Positions 15,600-23,736 of a stretch of DNA of 64,000 bases are shown one piece after another. Within the stretch, counting starts at the first letter, position 1. Every line of letters starts with the position of its first letter. This stretch comes from an uncultured Eubacteriales bacterium (GTDB taxonomy: Bacteria; Bacillota; Clostridia; Christensenellales; CAG-138): the NCBI GenBank assembly GCA_902765005.1, contig CACWYB010000003.1:248001-312000 (forward strand). The letters are read 5' to 3'. Below the pieces are notes generated by a model, which did not search any database, had not been told where the DNA came from, and was given only the letters and a program-made list of their open reading frames with translations. Made by a program: the position numbers and the translations under genes.

Positions 15600-17204
15600 A
15601 TGAAGATCACGTTTATCGGGGCCACCCATGAGGTCACCGGCAGCTGCACGCTGCTGGAGAACGAAGGGAAATACTATCTGGTGGACTGCGGCATGGAGCA
15701 GGGAGTGGATCTGTTTGAGAACGTGCCCCTGCCCGTTAAGCCGGAGGAAATTGGCGCGGTGTTCGTCACCCACGCCCATATCGACCACACCGGCATGCTG
15801 CCCAAACTCTACAAGGACGGCTTTCGGGGGCAGGTGTTCGCCACGGAGGCCACCTGCAAGCTCTGCCGCATCATGCTCATGGATTCCGCCCACATCCAGG
15901 AATCCGAGGCGGAATGGAAGAACCGGAAGGCCACCCGATCCGGAGACGAGGTCGTGGAGCCCCTGTACACCCAGGATGACGTGCAGGGGCTGATGCCCCT
16001 CTTTGTCCCCTGCCGCTACGGGGAGAGCATCCAAGTGGACGAGGGGGCGACCATCCGCTTCACGGACATCGGCCACCTGCTGGGCTCCGCCTGCATCGAG
16101 ATCTGGCTCAAGGAAGCGGGCGTCACCAAAAAGATCGTGTTCAGCGGCGATGTGGGCAATGTGAACCAGCCCCTCATCAAGGACCCCCAAACCGTGGAGA
16201 GCGCCGATTATCTCATCATCGAATCCACCTACGGGGATCGGCTCCACGCCCCCACGGAGGGGATGGACACGGTGGCGGACTTCGCCGCCCTCATGCAGCA
16301 GGTGCTGGACCGGGGCGGCAATCTGGTCATCCCGGCCTTTGCCGTGGGCCGGACCCAGGAGCTGCTCTACGGCATCCGGGAGCTGAAGGAGCGGGGCCTG
16401 GTGAAGGGCCATGACGACGCCCCCATCTTTCTTGACAGCCCCCTGGCCCAGGAGGCCACCGCCATCTTCCGGGACTGCGACCCCTCCTATTTGGACGAGG
16501 ACGCGGTCAAGCTCCTGGAGCGGGGCGTGAACCCGGTGTGGTTCGACGGGTTGGAGCTTTCCGTGACCACGGAGGATTCCATCCGCATCAACAACGACCC
16601 TCGGCCCAAGGTCATCATCTCCGCCAGCGGCATGTGCGACGCCGGCCGCATCCGCCACCATCTCAAGCACAACCTATGGGACGGGAAGAACATGATCCTC
16701 TTCGTGGGCTACCAGTCCGCCGGCACCCTGGGCAGCGCCCTTTTGAACGGCGCCAAGCAGGTGAAGCTCTTTGGGGAGACCATCGCCGTGAACGCCCAGA
16801 TCGCCTCCCTGCGGGGCACCAGCGGCCATGCGGACCAGCAGGGCCTCATCGACTGGGTGAAGGGCTTCTCCTCCTGCCCGGGCACGGTCTTTGTGAACCA
16901 CGGCGGCGAGACCGCCTGCGAGGCCTTCGCGGAGCTCCTCAGGACCACCTTCTCTCCCCATGAGGTCATCGCCCCCTTCTCCGGCACCTCCTACGACCTG
17001 TTGGCCGGCAAGCTCCTCTATGCCCCCGAGGGGAAGCGGATCGCCAAGGCCAAGGAAGCGAAGCCGAGCCCGCTGTTCGAGTCTTTGAAGGCCACGGCCA
17101 AGAAGCTCCTTTCCCTGGTGGAGAGCATGGCCGGCCGGAGCAACCAGGAGCTGCGGGACACCGCCCGGGAGATCAAATCCCTCATCGACAAGCACACCCT
17201 GTAA
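15600..17204 (+). CDS. MBL-fold/beta-CASP ribonuclease-like protein
   Basis: A 534-residue metallo-beta-lactamase-fold protein with beta-CASP and RMMBL domains, the family of RNA-processing nucleases (CPSF73/YsH1-like bacterial forms). The zinc motif THAHIDHTG is at about 56-64; further ligands lie in GHLLGSA, FSGDVG and GTSGHADQQG near the C-terminal end. The beta-CASP motif ASGMCDAGRIRHH is present. It is a cytosolic nuclease; the RNA target is unknown. A C-terminal extension of about 60 residues is charged and helical. A strong terminator follows. Confidence 0.92.
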   Translation: MKITFIGATHEVTGSCTLLENEGKYYLVDCGMEQGVDLFENVPLPVKPEEIGAVFVTHAHIDHTGMLPKLYKDGFRGQVFATEATCKLCRIMLMDSAHIQESEAEWKNRKATRSGDEVVEPLYTQDDVQGLMPLFVPCRYGESIQVDEGATIRFTDIGHLLGSACIEIWLKEAGVTKKIVFSGDVGNVNQPLIKDPQTVESADYLIIESTYGDRLHAPTEGMDTVADFAALMQQVLDRGGNLVIPAFAVGRTQELLYGIRELKERGLVKGHDDAPIFLDSPLAQEATAIFRDCDPSYLDEDAVKLLERGVNPVWFDGLELSVTTEDSIRINNDPRPKVIISASGMCDAGRIRHHLKHNLWDGKNMILFVGYQSAGTLGSALLNGAKQVKLFGETIAVNAQIASLRGTSGHADQQGLIDWVKGFSSCPGTVFVNHGGETACEAFAELLRTTFSPHEVIAPFSGTSYDLLAGKLLYAPEGKRIAKAKEAKPSPLFESLKATAKKLLSLVESMAGRSNQELRDTAREIKSLIDKHTL

Positions 17205-17212
17205 GGGCAAAC

Positions 17213-17253
17213 AAAAAAACGGCGAGGCAGGCACCTGCTTCGCCGCTTTCTTT
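17213..17253 (+). terminator. Bidirectional terminator after the beta-CASP gene
   Basis: CGGCGAGGCAGG pairs with CCTGCTTCGCCG around CA (17220-17245) with one mismatch; A7 precedes and TTTCTTTT follows. It also serves the selenium genes on the minus strand. Confidence 0.85.
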
Positions 17254-17260
17254 TGTCCGT

Positions 17261-17503
17261 TTATTCGTTTCGGAAGAGGGGGATAAATTCCTCCTCTCCC
17301 ACGATCTCATAGACCCCTTCCACATCCTCGTCCAGCAGGGAGAGCCGGGGCTCCTCCGCCTCGTACACCACGCAGGTGCCGCAGGAGGAGCTGAGCTTGC
17401 GGAACACGGGCATCATCCGGGAGGGGATGCCCTGCCCCTTCAGCGCCCGGTCCGTCAGCAGGGCGGAAAGGTGGGTGTGGAACGTGGCCACGAATCGCTT
17501 CAT
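17261..17503 (-). CDS. DUF3343 protein, putative Se/S carrier
   Basis: An 80-residue protein of the DUF3343 family, found with selenium-metabolism genes in many anaerobes. The pair CGTCVVY near residues 41-47 contains the two conserved cysteines expected of a sulfur or selenium carrier. The start overlaps the stop of the yedF-like gene by four bases. It is the last gene of the cluster on this strand. The carrier role is inferred from neighbourhood. Confidence 0.85.
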   Translation of the reverse strand: MKRFVATFHTHLSALLTDRALKGQGIPSRMMPVFRKLSSSCGTCVVYEAEEPRLSLLDEDVEGVYEIVGEEEFIPLFRNE

Positions 17504-17709
17504 TTTGTCAGCTCCATCCGGTAGTCCTCCCCGTCACGGGTGACGGAAACGGCATATCCGGAGGCCTTGGCAAACCGAGTCACATTCTCCACGCACACCT
17601 GCTCGTCCACCAGGACGGTCAGGGCCTTGGGGTTCTCCGCCTTCACGGCACGCTGCACCATGACCACCGGGATGGGGCAGGAATAGCCACGCGCGTCTAC
17701 CATCTGCAT
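17500..17709 (-). CDS. yedF: TusA/YedF-like sulfurtransferase of selenium metabolism
   Basis: A 69-residue TusA-fold protein with the active-site motif CPIP (C11-P14) after MVDARGYS. TusA-like proteins pass persulfide or selenide between enzymes. Many YedF proteins have a second domain of about 110 residues; here that domain is absent, and the DUF3343 gene follows instead. GGAGG lies 7 bases before the ATG. Position between yedE and DUF3343 supports a role in selenium trafficking. Confidence 0.88.
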   Translation of the reverse strand: MQMVDARGYSCPIPVVMVQRAVKAENPKALTVLVDEQVCVENVTRFAKASGYAVSVTRDGEDYRMELTK

Positions 17710-17727
17710 ATCCTCCTTTACAGGCGC

Positions 17728-18834
17728 TCAGGCCTGCTTATTTTGCCCTTTGGGCAGGTTGATAAGGGAAATGGCCAGCAGCACCAGGAAGCCCGCTAAA
17801 ACCACGATCTTGCCCGTGAGGGAGATGCCGCCCACCACGCCGTTGGCGTCCGGATTGCCGGCCAGGCCGAAGTTATGGGAGATGGCGGCCCCGGCGATCA
17901 TGCCGAAGACGGTGATGGCGGAATCGCCGTTGCCCTCGCCGGCCAGGATCAGCTGCCGCAGGGGGCAGCCGCCCAGGAGCACGGAGCCCCAGCCCGCCAG
18001 GACCATGCCCAGGAAGTTCCACAGATGGCTGCTGTGGGCCACCGGCTGGCCCGCAAAGCCCAGGTTGAAGGGGGTGAGCTTGCCCCAGCCCATGTGGCCC
18101 AGGGCCAGCTTGCCCACGATGGTCACGGCCAGGATGGCGATAAAGCCGTAGAGGAGCTTGAAATCCTGAAAGAGCATGGCATCCCGCAGGCCGCCCACCA
18201 TGCAGAGCCTGGACCGCTGGGCCAAAGCGCCCACCACCAAAGCGATGGCAAGGGCGATGAAGAAGGGCGCCCGCATGGAGCCGGGGCCCTCCTCGCTGGT
18301 CTTAAACAGGGCCGGGAACAGCACGAAGGCAAGGCCCACCACGATCATGAAGGCGGGCAGCACGGCCCCCTCGGCGGCGCCCATGGTGTAGGTGCGCTTG
18401 AGGGAGAAGCCCCGCTTGATGAACTGAGCGCCGATGAAGATGCCCAAAGCGAAGCCCACCAGGGCCACCAGGGCGTTGAGGTCGCCGCCGCCCAGGCGCA
18501 GCACCATGCGCAGGGGGCAGCCCAGGAACACCAGCGCGCCGATCATGACCATGGCGCCCAGGATGAACCGGGTGGCCGCAGAGGAGCCGCCCTTGGCCCT
18601 GAATTCGCCCTTCACAAGGGCCATGATGAAAGCCCCCAGAACCAAGCCGATGATCTCCGGGCGGATATACTGCACCTTTGCCGCGGCGTGCAGGCCCAGG
18701 CCGCCGGCCATATCCCGCTCAAAGCAGGCGATGCAGAAGCCCATGTTGGCCGGATTCCCCAGCGCGCTGAGGAGCAGCGCAGCGATGCCCACCGCCACAC
18801 CGGAAAGGACCACCGTCCAATTTACCTTTTTCAT
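17728..18834 (-). CDS. yedE: YedE-type selenium/sulfur transporter
   Basis: A 368-residue membrane protein of the YedE/YeeE family with about 9-10 hydrophobic segments. The paired motif GCPLR occurs twice (FLGCPLRMVLR and LGGCPLRQLI), giving the conserved pore cysteines; a third cysteine pair, FCIACFERD, lies near the N-terminus. The family moves thiosulfate or a selenium species. The ATG at 18834 follows GGAGG; a longer upstream frame has no ribosome site. It lies between the LysR regulator and yedF. Confidence 0.88.
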   Translation of the reverse strand: MKKVNWTVVLSGVAVGIAALLLSALGNPANMGFCIACFERDMAGGLGLHAAAKVQYIRPEIIGLVLGAFIMALVKGEFRAKGGSSAATRFILGAMVMIGALVFLGCPLRMVLRLGGGDLNALVALVGFALGIFIGAQFIKRGFSLKRTYTMGAAEGAVLPAFMIVVGLAFVLFPALFKTSEEGPGSMRAPFFIALAIALVVGALAQRSRLCMVGGLRDAMLFQDFKLLYGFIAILAVTIVGKLALGHMGWGKLTPFNLGFAGQPVAHSSHLWNFLGMVLAGWGSVLLGGCPLRQLILAGEGNGDSAITVFGMIAGAAISHNFGLAGNPDANGVVGGISLTGKIVVLAGFLVLLAISLINLPKGQNKQA

Positions 18835-18933
18835 ACAAACCTCCACAACATATATTCGGGTTCTATCCCCATTATAGGCCAGAAGGTTCAAAAAATCGAA
18901 TGGAAAAAACAGATGGCTACCGGGGAGGATTGG

Positions 18934-19848
18934 TTATTCCGATAAAAGAATATCGCTCGTCTGCCCCTTTACGTATTGGATGAACTTCAGCTCCAGGGCG
19001 GTGAGGATGGTGTCCCGGCCCCAGGCCACGTAGAGCCGTCGCTCGTTTTTGCTCTTGGCAAAGGGAAAAGCCAGGAGCTTTCCGGCCTTGACTTCCGCCG
19101 ACACGGCCAGATCCGAGATCACGGACACGCCCATGCCCTCCATGACGCTGGCCTTGATGGTCTCGGGATTATCGATGCGAGCGATGATATTCAGGCCCGC
19201 CGGCCTGAGCCGCTGCAAAAAGGCGTCTGCGGCATGCTGGGTGCCGGAGCCCACCTCCCGGGCGATCATGGGCAAATCCAGCAGATCCTCCCCCGTCTTC
19301 CCCGCCTCCTGCAGGGCCCGGAAGGCTTCGCTGTTTTCGCTGATGAGCACCAGGCGGTCCCGGGCGATCTCCTGGAACACGAAGCCCCGCTCCTCGCTCC
19401 GGTAGCCTGTGAGGGCGATGCGCACCTCTCCCTGTTTCAGCAGGGCCAGCGCCCGCTCGCTGTCCCCCCGCCGCAGGAGGAAGCGGGCGTTGGGGTGCTT
19501 CTTGAGAAAGCCGGAGAGGAGCTTGGGCAGCAGATATTGGGCGGGCACGGTGGAGGTGCCCAGCCTAAGGAGCTCCTGCTCCGATTCTTTTTGGTTGTCC
19601 TGCAGGGCCTGGGCCCGGGAGAGGATGTCCCTGGCCTTAAAATAGGTCTGCCGCCCCTCCTCCGTGAGCACCACCTTCCGGCGGGCGCCCCGCTCGATGA
19701 GGCAGGTGCCCAAAATCTTTTCCAGGGCGCGGATATGCATGCTCACCGTGGATTGCGTCAGGTGCAGCTCCTCCGCCGCCTTGGTGAAGCTGCAGTATTC
19801 CGCCGTGGCCACGAAGGCCTCCAGCTGCCGGATGCTGATATCGATCAT
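18934..19848 (-). CDS. LysR-family regulator of selenium metabolism
   Basis: A 304-residue LysR-type regulator. The N-terminal winged helix is clear (IRQLEAFVATAEYCSFTKAA and EELHLTQSTVSMHI), followed by a periplasmic-binding-protein-like effector domain. It diverges from the cysteine-desulfurase gene across 64 bases and stands upstream of yedE on its own strand, so it probably controls both. An inverted repeat, GAAGCA-N10-TGCTTC at 19887-19908, is a good operator candidate. LysR regulators of this group co-occur with SelD and YedE. The ATG at 19848 follows GGGAGGG; a frame extending to 19914 is rejected. Confidence 0.88.
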   Translation of the reverse strand: MIDISIRQLEAFVATAEYCSFTKAAEELHLTQSTVSMHIRALEKILGTCLIERGARRKVVLTEEGRQTYFKARDILSRAQALQDNQKESEQELLRLGTSTVPAQYLLPKLLSGFLKKHPNARFLLRRGDSERALALLKQGEVRIALTGYRSEERGFVFQEIARDRLVLISENSEAFRALQEAGKTGEDLLDLPMIAREVGSGTQHAADAFLQRLRPAGLNIIARIDNPETIKASVMEGMGVSVISDLAVSAEVKAGKLLAFPFAKSKNERRLYVAWGRDTILTALELKFIQYVKGQTSDILLSE

Positions 19849-19877
19849 GCGCCTGCCCTCCCCTGGGAAAAAACTAT

Positions 19878-19908
19878 GTGACATTTGAAGCAAGCTATGG
19901 TATGCTTC
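19878..19908 (+). promoter_or_regulatory. Promoter and candidate LysR operator of the cysteine desulfurase-like gene
   Basis: GTGACA (19878-19883), 17 bases, TATGCT (19901-19906) with extended -10 TGG. The predicted start of transcription, about 19912-19913, coincides with the ATG at 19913, and there is no ribosome site. The perfect inverted repeat GAAGCA (19887-19892) / TGCTTC (19903-19908) covers the spacer and the -10. Confidence 0.65.
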
Positions 19909-19912
19909 TGCC

Positions 19913-21055
19913 ATGAAGACGATCTATCTTGACAACGCCGCCACCTCCTTCCCGAAGCCCGAAGGGGTGGCCCGGGCCATGGTCCGGTATGTGAATGAGG
20001 TGGGGGCTCCCCTGAACCGCTCCGTCTACGGCAGCGCCCGGGAGGCGGAGCTGGTCACCCTCTCCCTGCGGGAAAAGCTCAAAACCTTCTTCTGTTTTCC
20101 GGAGAAGGCGACCCACGTGATCCTCACCCCGGGCAATACCTATGCCCTGAACTTCATCCTCAAGGGGTATCTGCGCCCCGGGGACCACGTGATCGTCAGC
20201 AGCATGGAGCACAACGCCGTCATGCGGCCCCTGCTGCAGCTAAAGGGGGTCAGCTTCGATCGGGTCATGGCCGACGAAACGGGGCAGCTGGACCCGGAGG
20301 CCATCCGCCCCCTCATCCGGCCCAACACCAGGCTCATCCTCATGGCCCACGGCTCCAACGTGTCCGGCGCGGTCCAGGACGGGGCCGCCATCGGCCGGAT
20401 CGCCGGGGAGCGCGGCATCCCCTTCGTGCTGGACGCCGCCCAGACGGCAGGGCATTTCCCCGTGGATTTTCAAGGCTTCGGGCTCAGCGGCCTGTGCGTC
20501 CCCGGCCACAAGGGGCTACTGGGGCCCGCCGGGATCGGAGCCATGCTGGTGACGGATGATTTAGCAAAGCAGCTCACCCCGCCCATCGCCGGGGGCACGG
20601 GCAGCGCCTCCGACAGCGAGGAGCTGCCAAACTTCCTGCCGGATCGGTTCGAGTCTGGCACCATGAACCTGCCCGGCATCTTCGGCTGGGAGGCGGCCAT
20701 GGACTGTATCATGAACCGGGGCATCGACGCCCTGCGGGCCCACGAAAAGGCCCTGACGGCGCGGTTTATCGCCGGGGTGCTGGACATCCCCCGCGTCAGG
20801 CTCTGCGGGCCGACGGACATGGCCCGCCGGGTGGGGGTCATCTCCCTGGATTTTTTGAATCGGGACAACGCCGCCGTGGCCTTTCAGCTGGAGCAGGACT
20901 ACGGCATCCTCATCCGCTGCGGCCTCCACTGCGCCCCCTCCGCCCATAAAACCCTGGGCACCTTCCCCCGGGGCACCGTCCGCTTCTCCTTGGGCTTTGC
21001 CAACACCGAGGCGGATGTGGACGCCGCCCTGGCCGCCGTCCGGGCGCTGAGCTGA
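19913..21055 (+). CDS. Cysteine desulfurase-like class V aminotransferase of selenium metabolism
   Basis: A 380-residue PLP enzyme of the NifS/CsdA superfamily. Visible residues are H100 (SSMEHN), D174 and Q177 (LDAAQTAGH), the PLP lysine K200 (CVPGHKGLLGP) and the C-terminal cysteine loop RCGLHCAPSAHKTLGT. These enzymes release sulfur or selenium from (seleno)cysteine. The subgroup that starts YLDNAATSFPKPE is usually found with selD and yedF genes. It is convergent with selD, and the two stop codons are directly adjacent. It lacks a Shine-Dalgarno and appears leaderless. Confidence 0.9.
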   Translation: MKTIYLDNAATSFPKPEGVARAMVRYVNEVGAPLNRSVYGSAREAELVTLSLREKLKTFFCFPEKATHVILTPGNTYALNFILKGYLRPGDHVIVSSMEHNAVMRPLLQLKGVSFDRVMADETGQLDPEAIRPLIRPNTRLILMAHGSNVSGAVQDGAAIGRIAGERGIPFVLDAAQTAGHFPVDFQGFGLSGLCVPGHKGLLGPAGIGAMLVTDDLAKQLTPPIAGGTGSASDSEELPNFLPDRFESGTMNLPGIFGWEAAMDCIMNRGIDALRAHEKALTARFIAGVLDIPRVRLCGPTDMARRVGVISLDFLNRDNAAVAFQLEQDYGILIRCGLHCAPSAHKTLGTFPRGTVRFSLGFANTEADVDAALAAVRALS

Positions 21056-22096
21056 TCAGCTGAGAAAGATGCGCTTGCCGCCTTCATATTTTTGCACCGT
21101 TCCTATGCGCTGGGCGCTGGGGACGGTGTTTTTTAGTTCGTCGAACATGGCGTCCGCGTCCTGAGGGGCGCAGGCGATGAGCAGCCCGCCGGAGGTCTGG
21201 GGGTCAAAGAGCATGTCCTGAACGCACAGCTCGATCCCGTCCAACTCCACCGCCTGCTCCGCAAAGGTCCGATTCCGGTAGGCCCCGGCGGGAATGAGGC
21301 CGAACCGGGCCAGCTCCTTCGCCTCGGGGATAAGGTCCAGGGCTTTTGTGTCGATGCGGGCCTGCACGTTGCTCCCCTCCATCATCTCGAAGGCGTGGCC
21401 CATGAGACCGAAGCCCGTCACGTCCGTGCAGGCGTGCACGTCGTACTTCACCATCACGTCCCGGGCGGACCGGTTCAGGGTGGTCATGAGGGCGTACATC
21501 CGCTGCAGGCCATTCTCCGAGACCATGTCCGCCTTGGCCGCCGTGCTCAGAATCCCGATGCCCAGGGGCTTGGTGAGAAAGAGAACGTCCCCGGGCCGTG
21601 CGCCGGAATTGGTCAGCACATGGTCCGGATGGACGAAGCCCGTCACCGCCAGGCCGTACTTAGGCTCGTCGTCGTGGATGCTGTGCCCCCCGGTGATGAG
21701 GGCCCCGGCAGCGTAGACCGTGTCGTAGCCCCCCCGCAGGATGTCGTGGACCGCCTCCATGGGCATCTTCTCCGGCACGGCCATGATGTTCAGGCAGAGC
21801 TTGGGCTCGCCCCCCATGGCGTACACGTCGGAAAGGGCGTTGGTGGCGGCGATCTGGCCGAAGAGGTAGGGATCGTCGGCGATGGGCGGGAAGAAATCCA
21901 CGGTCTGGACCAGGGCCAGATCCGGGGAGATCCTGTACACCGAGGCGTCGTCGCTGTGGTCGAACCCCACCAGCAGATTGGGATCGGAATGGACCTTGAT
22001 GTCCTTCAGCAGCTGGGATAGCACCCCGGCCCCCACCTTGGCGCCGCAGCCGGCGCACTTGCTGAGCTTGGTCAGTTTCACAGACTCTTTTTCCAT
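21056..22096 (-). CDS. selD: Selenide, water dikinase (selenophosphate synthetase)
   Basis: A 346-residue enzyme that makes selenophosphate from selenide and ATP, the selenium donor for selenocysteine, 2-selenouridine and the labile selenium cofactor of some molybdenum hydroxylases. The catalytic pair C17/K20 is present in SKCAGCGAK; cysteine stands where some homologues have selenocysteine. The ATP-binding motifs DDASVY and GGHSIHDDEPKYGL follow. GAGGGTGAG lies just before the ATG. No selA, selB or ybbB is in the window, so the downstream use cannot be told. Confidence 0.95.
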   Translation of the reverse strand: MEKESVKLTKLSKCAGCGAKVGAGVLSQLLKDIKVHSDPNLLVGFDHSDDASVYRISPDLALVQTVDFFPPIADDPYLFGQIAATNALSDVYAMGGEPKLCLNIMAVPEKMPMEAVHDILRGGYDTVYAAGALITGGHSIHDDEPKYGLAVTGFVHPDHVLTNSGARPGDVLFLTKPLGIGILSTAAKADMVSENGLQRMYALMTTLNRSARDVMVKYDVHACTDVTGFGLMGHAFEMMEGSNVQARIDTKALDLIPEAKELARFGLIPAGAYRNRTFAEQAVELDGIELCVQDMLFDPQTSGGLLIACAPQDADAMFDELKNTVPSAQRIGTVQKYEGGKRIFLS

Positions 22097-22128
22097 GGGC
22101 TCACCCTCTTTTTATCGTTTCTTTCGAT

Positions 22129-22157
22129 AGTATACCACCCCGGGGCGGAAAAGTAAA
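22129..22157 (-). promoter_or_regulatory. Promoter of selD
   Basis: On the minus strand TTTACT (22152-22157), 17 bases, TATACT (22129-22134). Confidence 0.7.
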
Positions 22158-22229
22158 CCGCAAAGGGTCATGCTTTTCTTTCCGTTGCCTGGGCCGCGCC
22201 GTTATTCTTGTTGAAAAAGCACATGGCCC

Positions 22230-22264
22230 TCCCTGTCACATTCTGTTTGCAAACTTCACAGGGA
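22230..22264. promoter_or_regulatory. Nested palindrome between selD and the VTC operon
   Basis: TCCCTGT (22230-22236) and ACAGGGA (22258-22264) enclose the perfect palindrome GTTTGCAAAC (22245-22254). It lies about 40 bases upstream of a TATAGT box (22304-22309) that may serve the VTC-domain gene. It looks like an operator; the regulator is unknown. Confidence 0.45.
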
Positions 22265-22337
22265 TTGCCCAATTCCTTTTAGGTTAACTTAAACTTCGGG
22301 GGGTATAGTGGGCCCATCAAAACCGGGAGGGACCAAA

Positions 22338-23084
22338 ATGGAAACCACCTATACCTTTCAGCGCATCGAGCGCAAATACCTGGTGGACGAGGTGACGAAG
22401 AAGCGCCTGCTCCACCGGATCGGGGACCGGCTGCTGCCGGACGCCTTTGGCCGAAGCACCATCTGCAGCGTGTATCTGGACACCCCGGACCATCGGATCA
22501 TCCGCAACTCCCTGGACGCGGGGGCCTACAAGGAGAAGCTCCGGCTGAGGAGCTACGGCACCCCCGGCCCCCAGGACACCGTGTTCCTGGAGCTGAAGAA
22601 AAAGTTTCAGGGCGTGGTGTACAAGCGCCGGGTGAGCCTGCCCCTGAAGGACGCCCTGCAGTACTTTTCCACCGGCCAAAAGCCTGTCACGGGGCAGATC
22701 ATGGACGAGATCCACTACGCCATGCTGTTTTACGGCTGGCCCGCCCCGGCCATGGTCATCTCCTACGAGCGGGAGGCCTACGGCTGGGCCGACGATCCGG
22801 CCTTTCGCCTCACCTTCGATGCCGCCCCCCGGGCCAGGAGCACCGCCCTGCGCCTGGAAAAGGGGTCCGCCGGGTCACCGCTCTTGCCGGAGGGAATGGC
22901 GCTCATGGAGCTCAAGAGCGGCGGAGCCATGCCCCTCCCCCTGTCCCACGCCCTCAACGAGCTGGGCATCGCCCCCGCCTCCTTCTCCAAATACGGCACG
23001 GCCTACACCTGGTCCCTGGCCGCCCGCCTTCCGCAACCGACCATCTCAACGAAAGGGGTGCTTGAACATGTCAGCAATCTTTGA
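22338..23084 (+). CDS. VTC-domain protein (polyphosphate polymerase-like)
   Basis: A 248-residue soluble protein with the VTC fold, a triphosphate-tunnel domain that in yeast makes polyphosphate. The signature ERKYLVD near the N-terminus and the basic and acidic tunnel residues (KEKLRLRSYG, FLELKKKF, YERE) are visible. GGGAGGGA precedes the ATG at 22338. Bacterial VTC proteins are commonly encoded next to DUF4956 membrane proteins, as here, and often with CotH; here a phosphodiester glycosidase stands in that place. Substrate and product are unproven. Confidence 0.87.
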   Translation: METTYTFQRIERKYLVDEVTKKRLLHRIGDRLLPDAFGRSTICSVYLDTPDHRIIRNSLDAGAYKEKLRLRSYGTPGPQDTVFLELKKKFQGVVYKRRVSLPLKDALQYFSTGQKPVTGQIMDEIHYAMLFYGWPAPAMVISYEREAYGWADDPAFRLTFDAAPRARSTALRLEKGSAGSPLLPEGMALMELKSGGAMPLPLSHALNELGIAPASFSKYGTAYTWSLAARLPQPTISTKGVLEHVSNL

Positions 23085-23736
23085 TTCCCTTCTCTCCGGC
23101 GGCTTCTCCCTGGGCATGTACCTGGCGTGCCTGGCCGGCGCCGGGTTGTGCGGCCTGATCGCCGCCTGCCTGGAGCGCGCCGCGGGCGACTCCAGCCGTA
23201 GCTTTCGCATTTCGCTGGTGGTGCTGCCCATGGTGGTCTGCACGGTGATCCTCATGGTCAACGGCAGCGTGGGCACGGGCATCGCCGTGGCCGGCGCCTT
23301 CTCCCTGGTCCGGTTCCGGTCCGTGGCGGGGAAGGCGCGGGAGATCGCCGTCATCTTCCTGGTGATGACCGCGGGCCTGTCCTGCGGGGCGGGATATGTG
23401 GTCATCGCCCTGGTGTTCACGGTTTTGGTGAGCCTTGTTATGCTGGTCCTCTCCCGGCTCAGCTTCGGAGAGAAGAAGCTCTATGAGCTGCACATCACCG
23501 TGCCGGAGACGCTGCAGTTCGCCGGCGCCTTCGACGATCTGTTCGACCGCTACACCAACAGCCACGCCCTCACCAAGACCCGCACCTCCAACATGGGGAG
23601 CCTGTATCGGCTGTCCTACACCCTGGAGCTGAAGGACCCGGCGGCCATCCAGGCCTTTCTCAACGAGCTTCGATGCCGCAACGGAAATCTGGACATCCTA
23701 CTGAGTGAAAAGCAGGAAGGAGATGAAGTCCTTTGA
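23068..23736 (+). CDS. DUF4956 membrane protein
   Basis: A 222-residue protein with about four transmembrane helices (residues about 15-35, 50-70, 75-95 and 105-130) and a soluble C-terminal part. The motif SLVRFRSVAGKAREIA after the second helix is characteristic of DUF4956. The start overlaps the VTC gene by 17 bases with AAAGGGG upstream. Its partner is the VTC-domain protein; the pair may polymerise or move a phosphorylated compound at the membrane. Confidence 0.85.
   Translation: MSAIFDSLLSGGFSLGMYLACLAGAGLCGLIAACLERAAGDSSRSFRISLVVLPMVVCTVILMVNGSVGTGIAVAGAFSLVRFRSVAGKAREIAVIFLVMTAGLSCGAGYVVIALVFTVLVSLVMLVLSRLSFGEKKLYELHITVPETLQFAGAFDDLFDRYTNSHALTKTRTSNMGSLYRLSYTLELKDPAAIQAFLNELRCRNGNLDILLSEKQEGDEVL

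Noticed and set aside
14598..16670. 690-codon antisense frame opposite the hydrolase and beta-CASP genes
   Set aside because: It crosses two well-supported genes and an intergenic region and has no recognisable domain.
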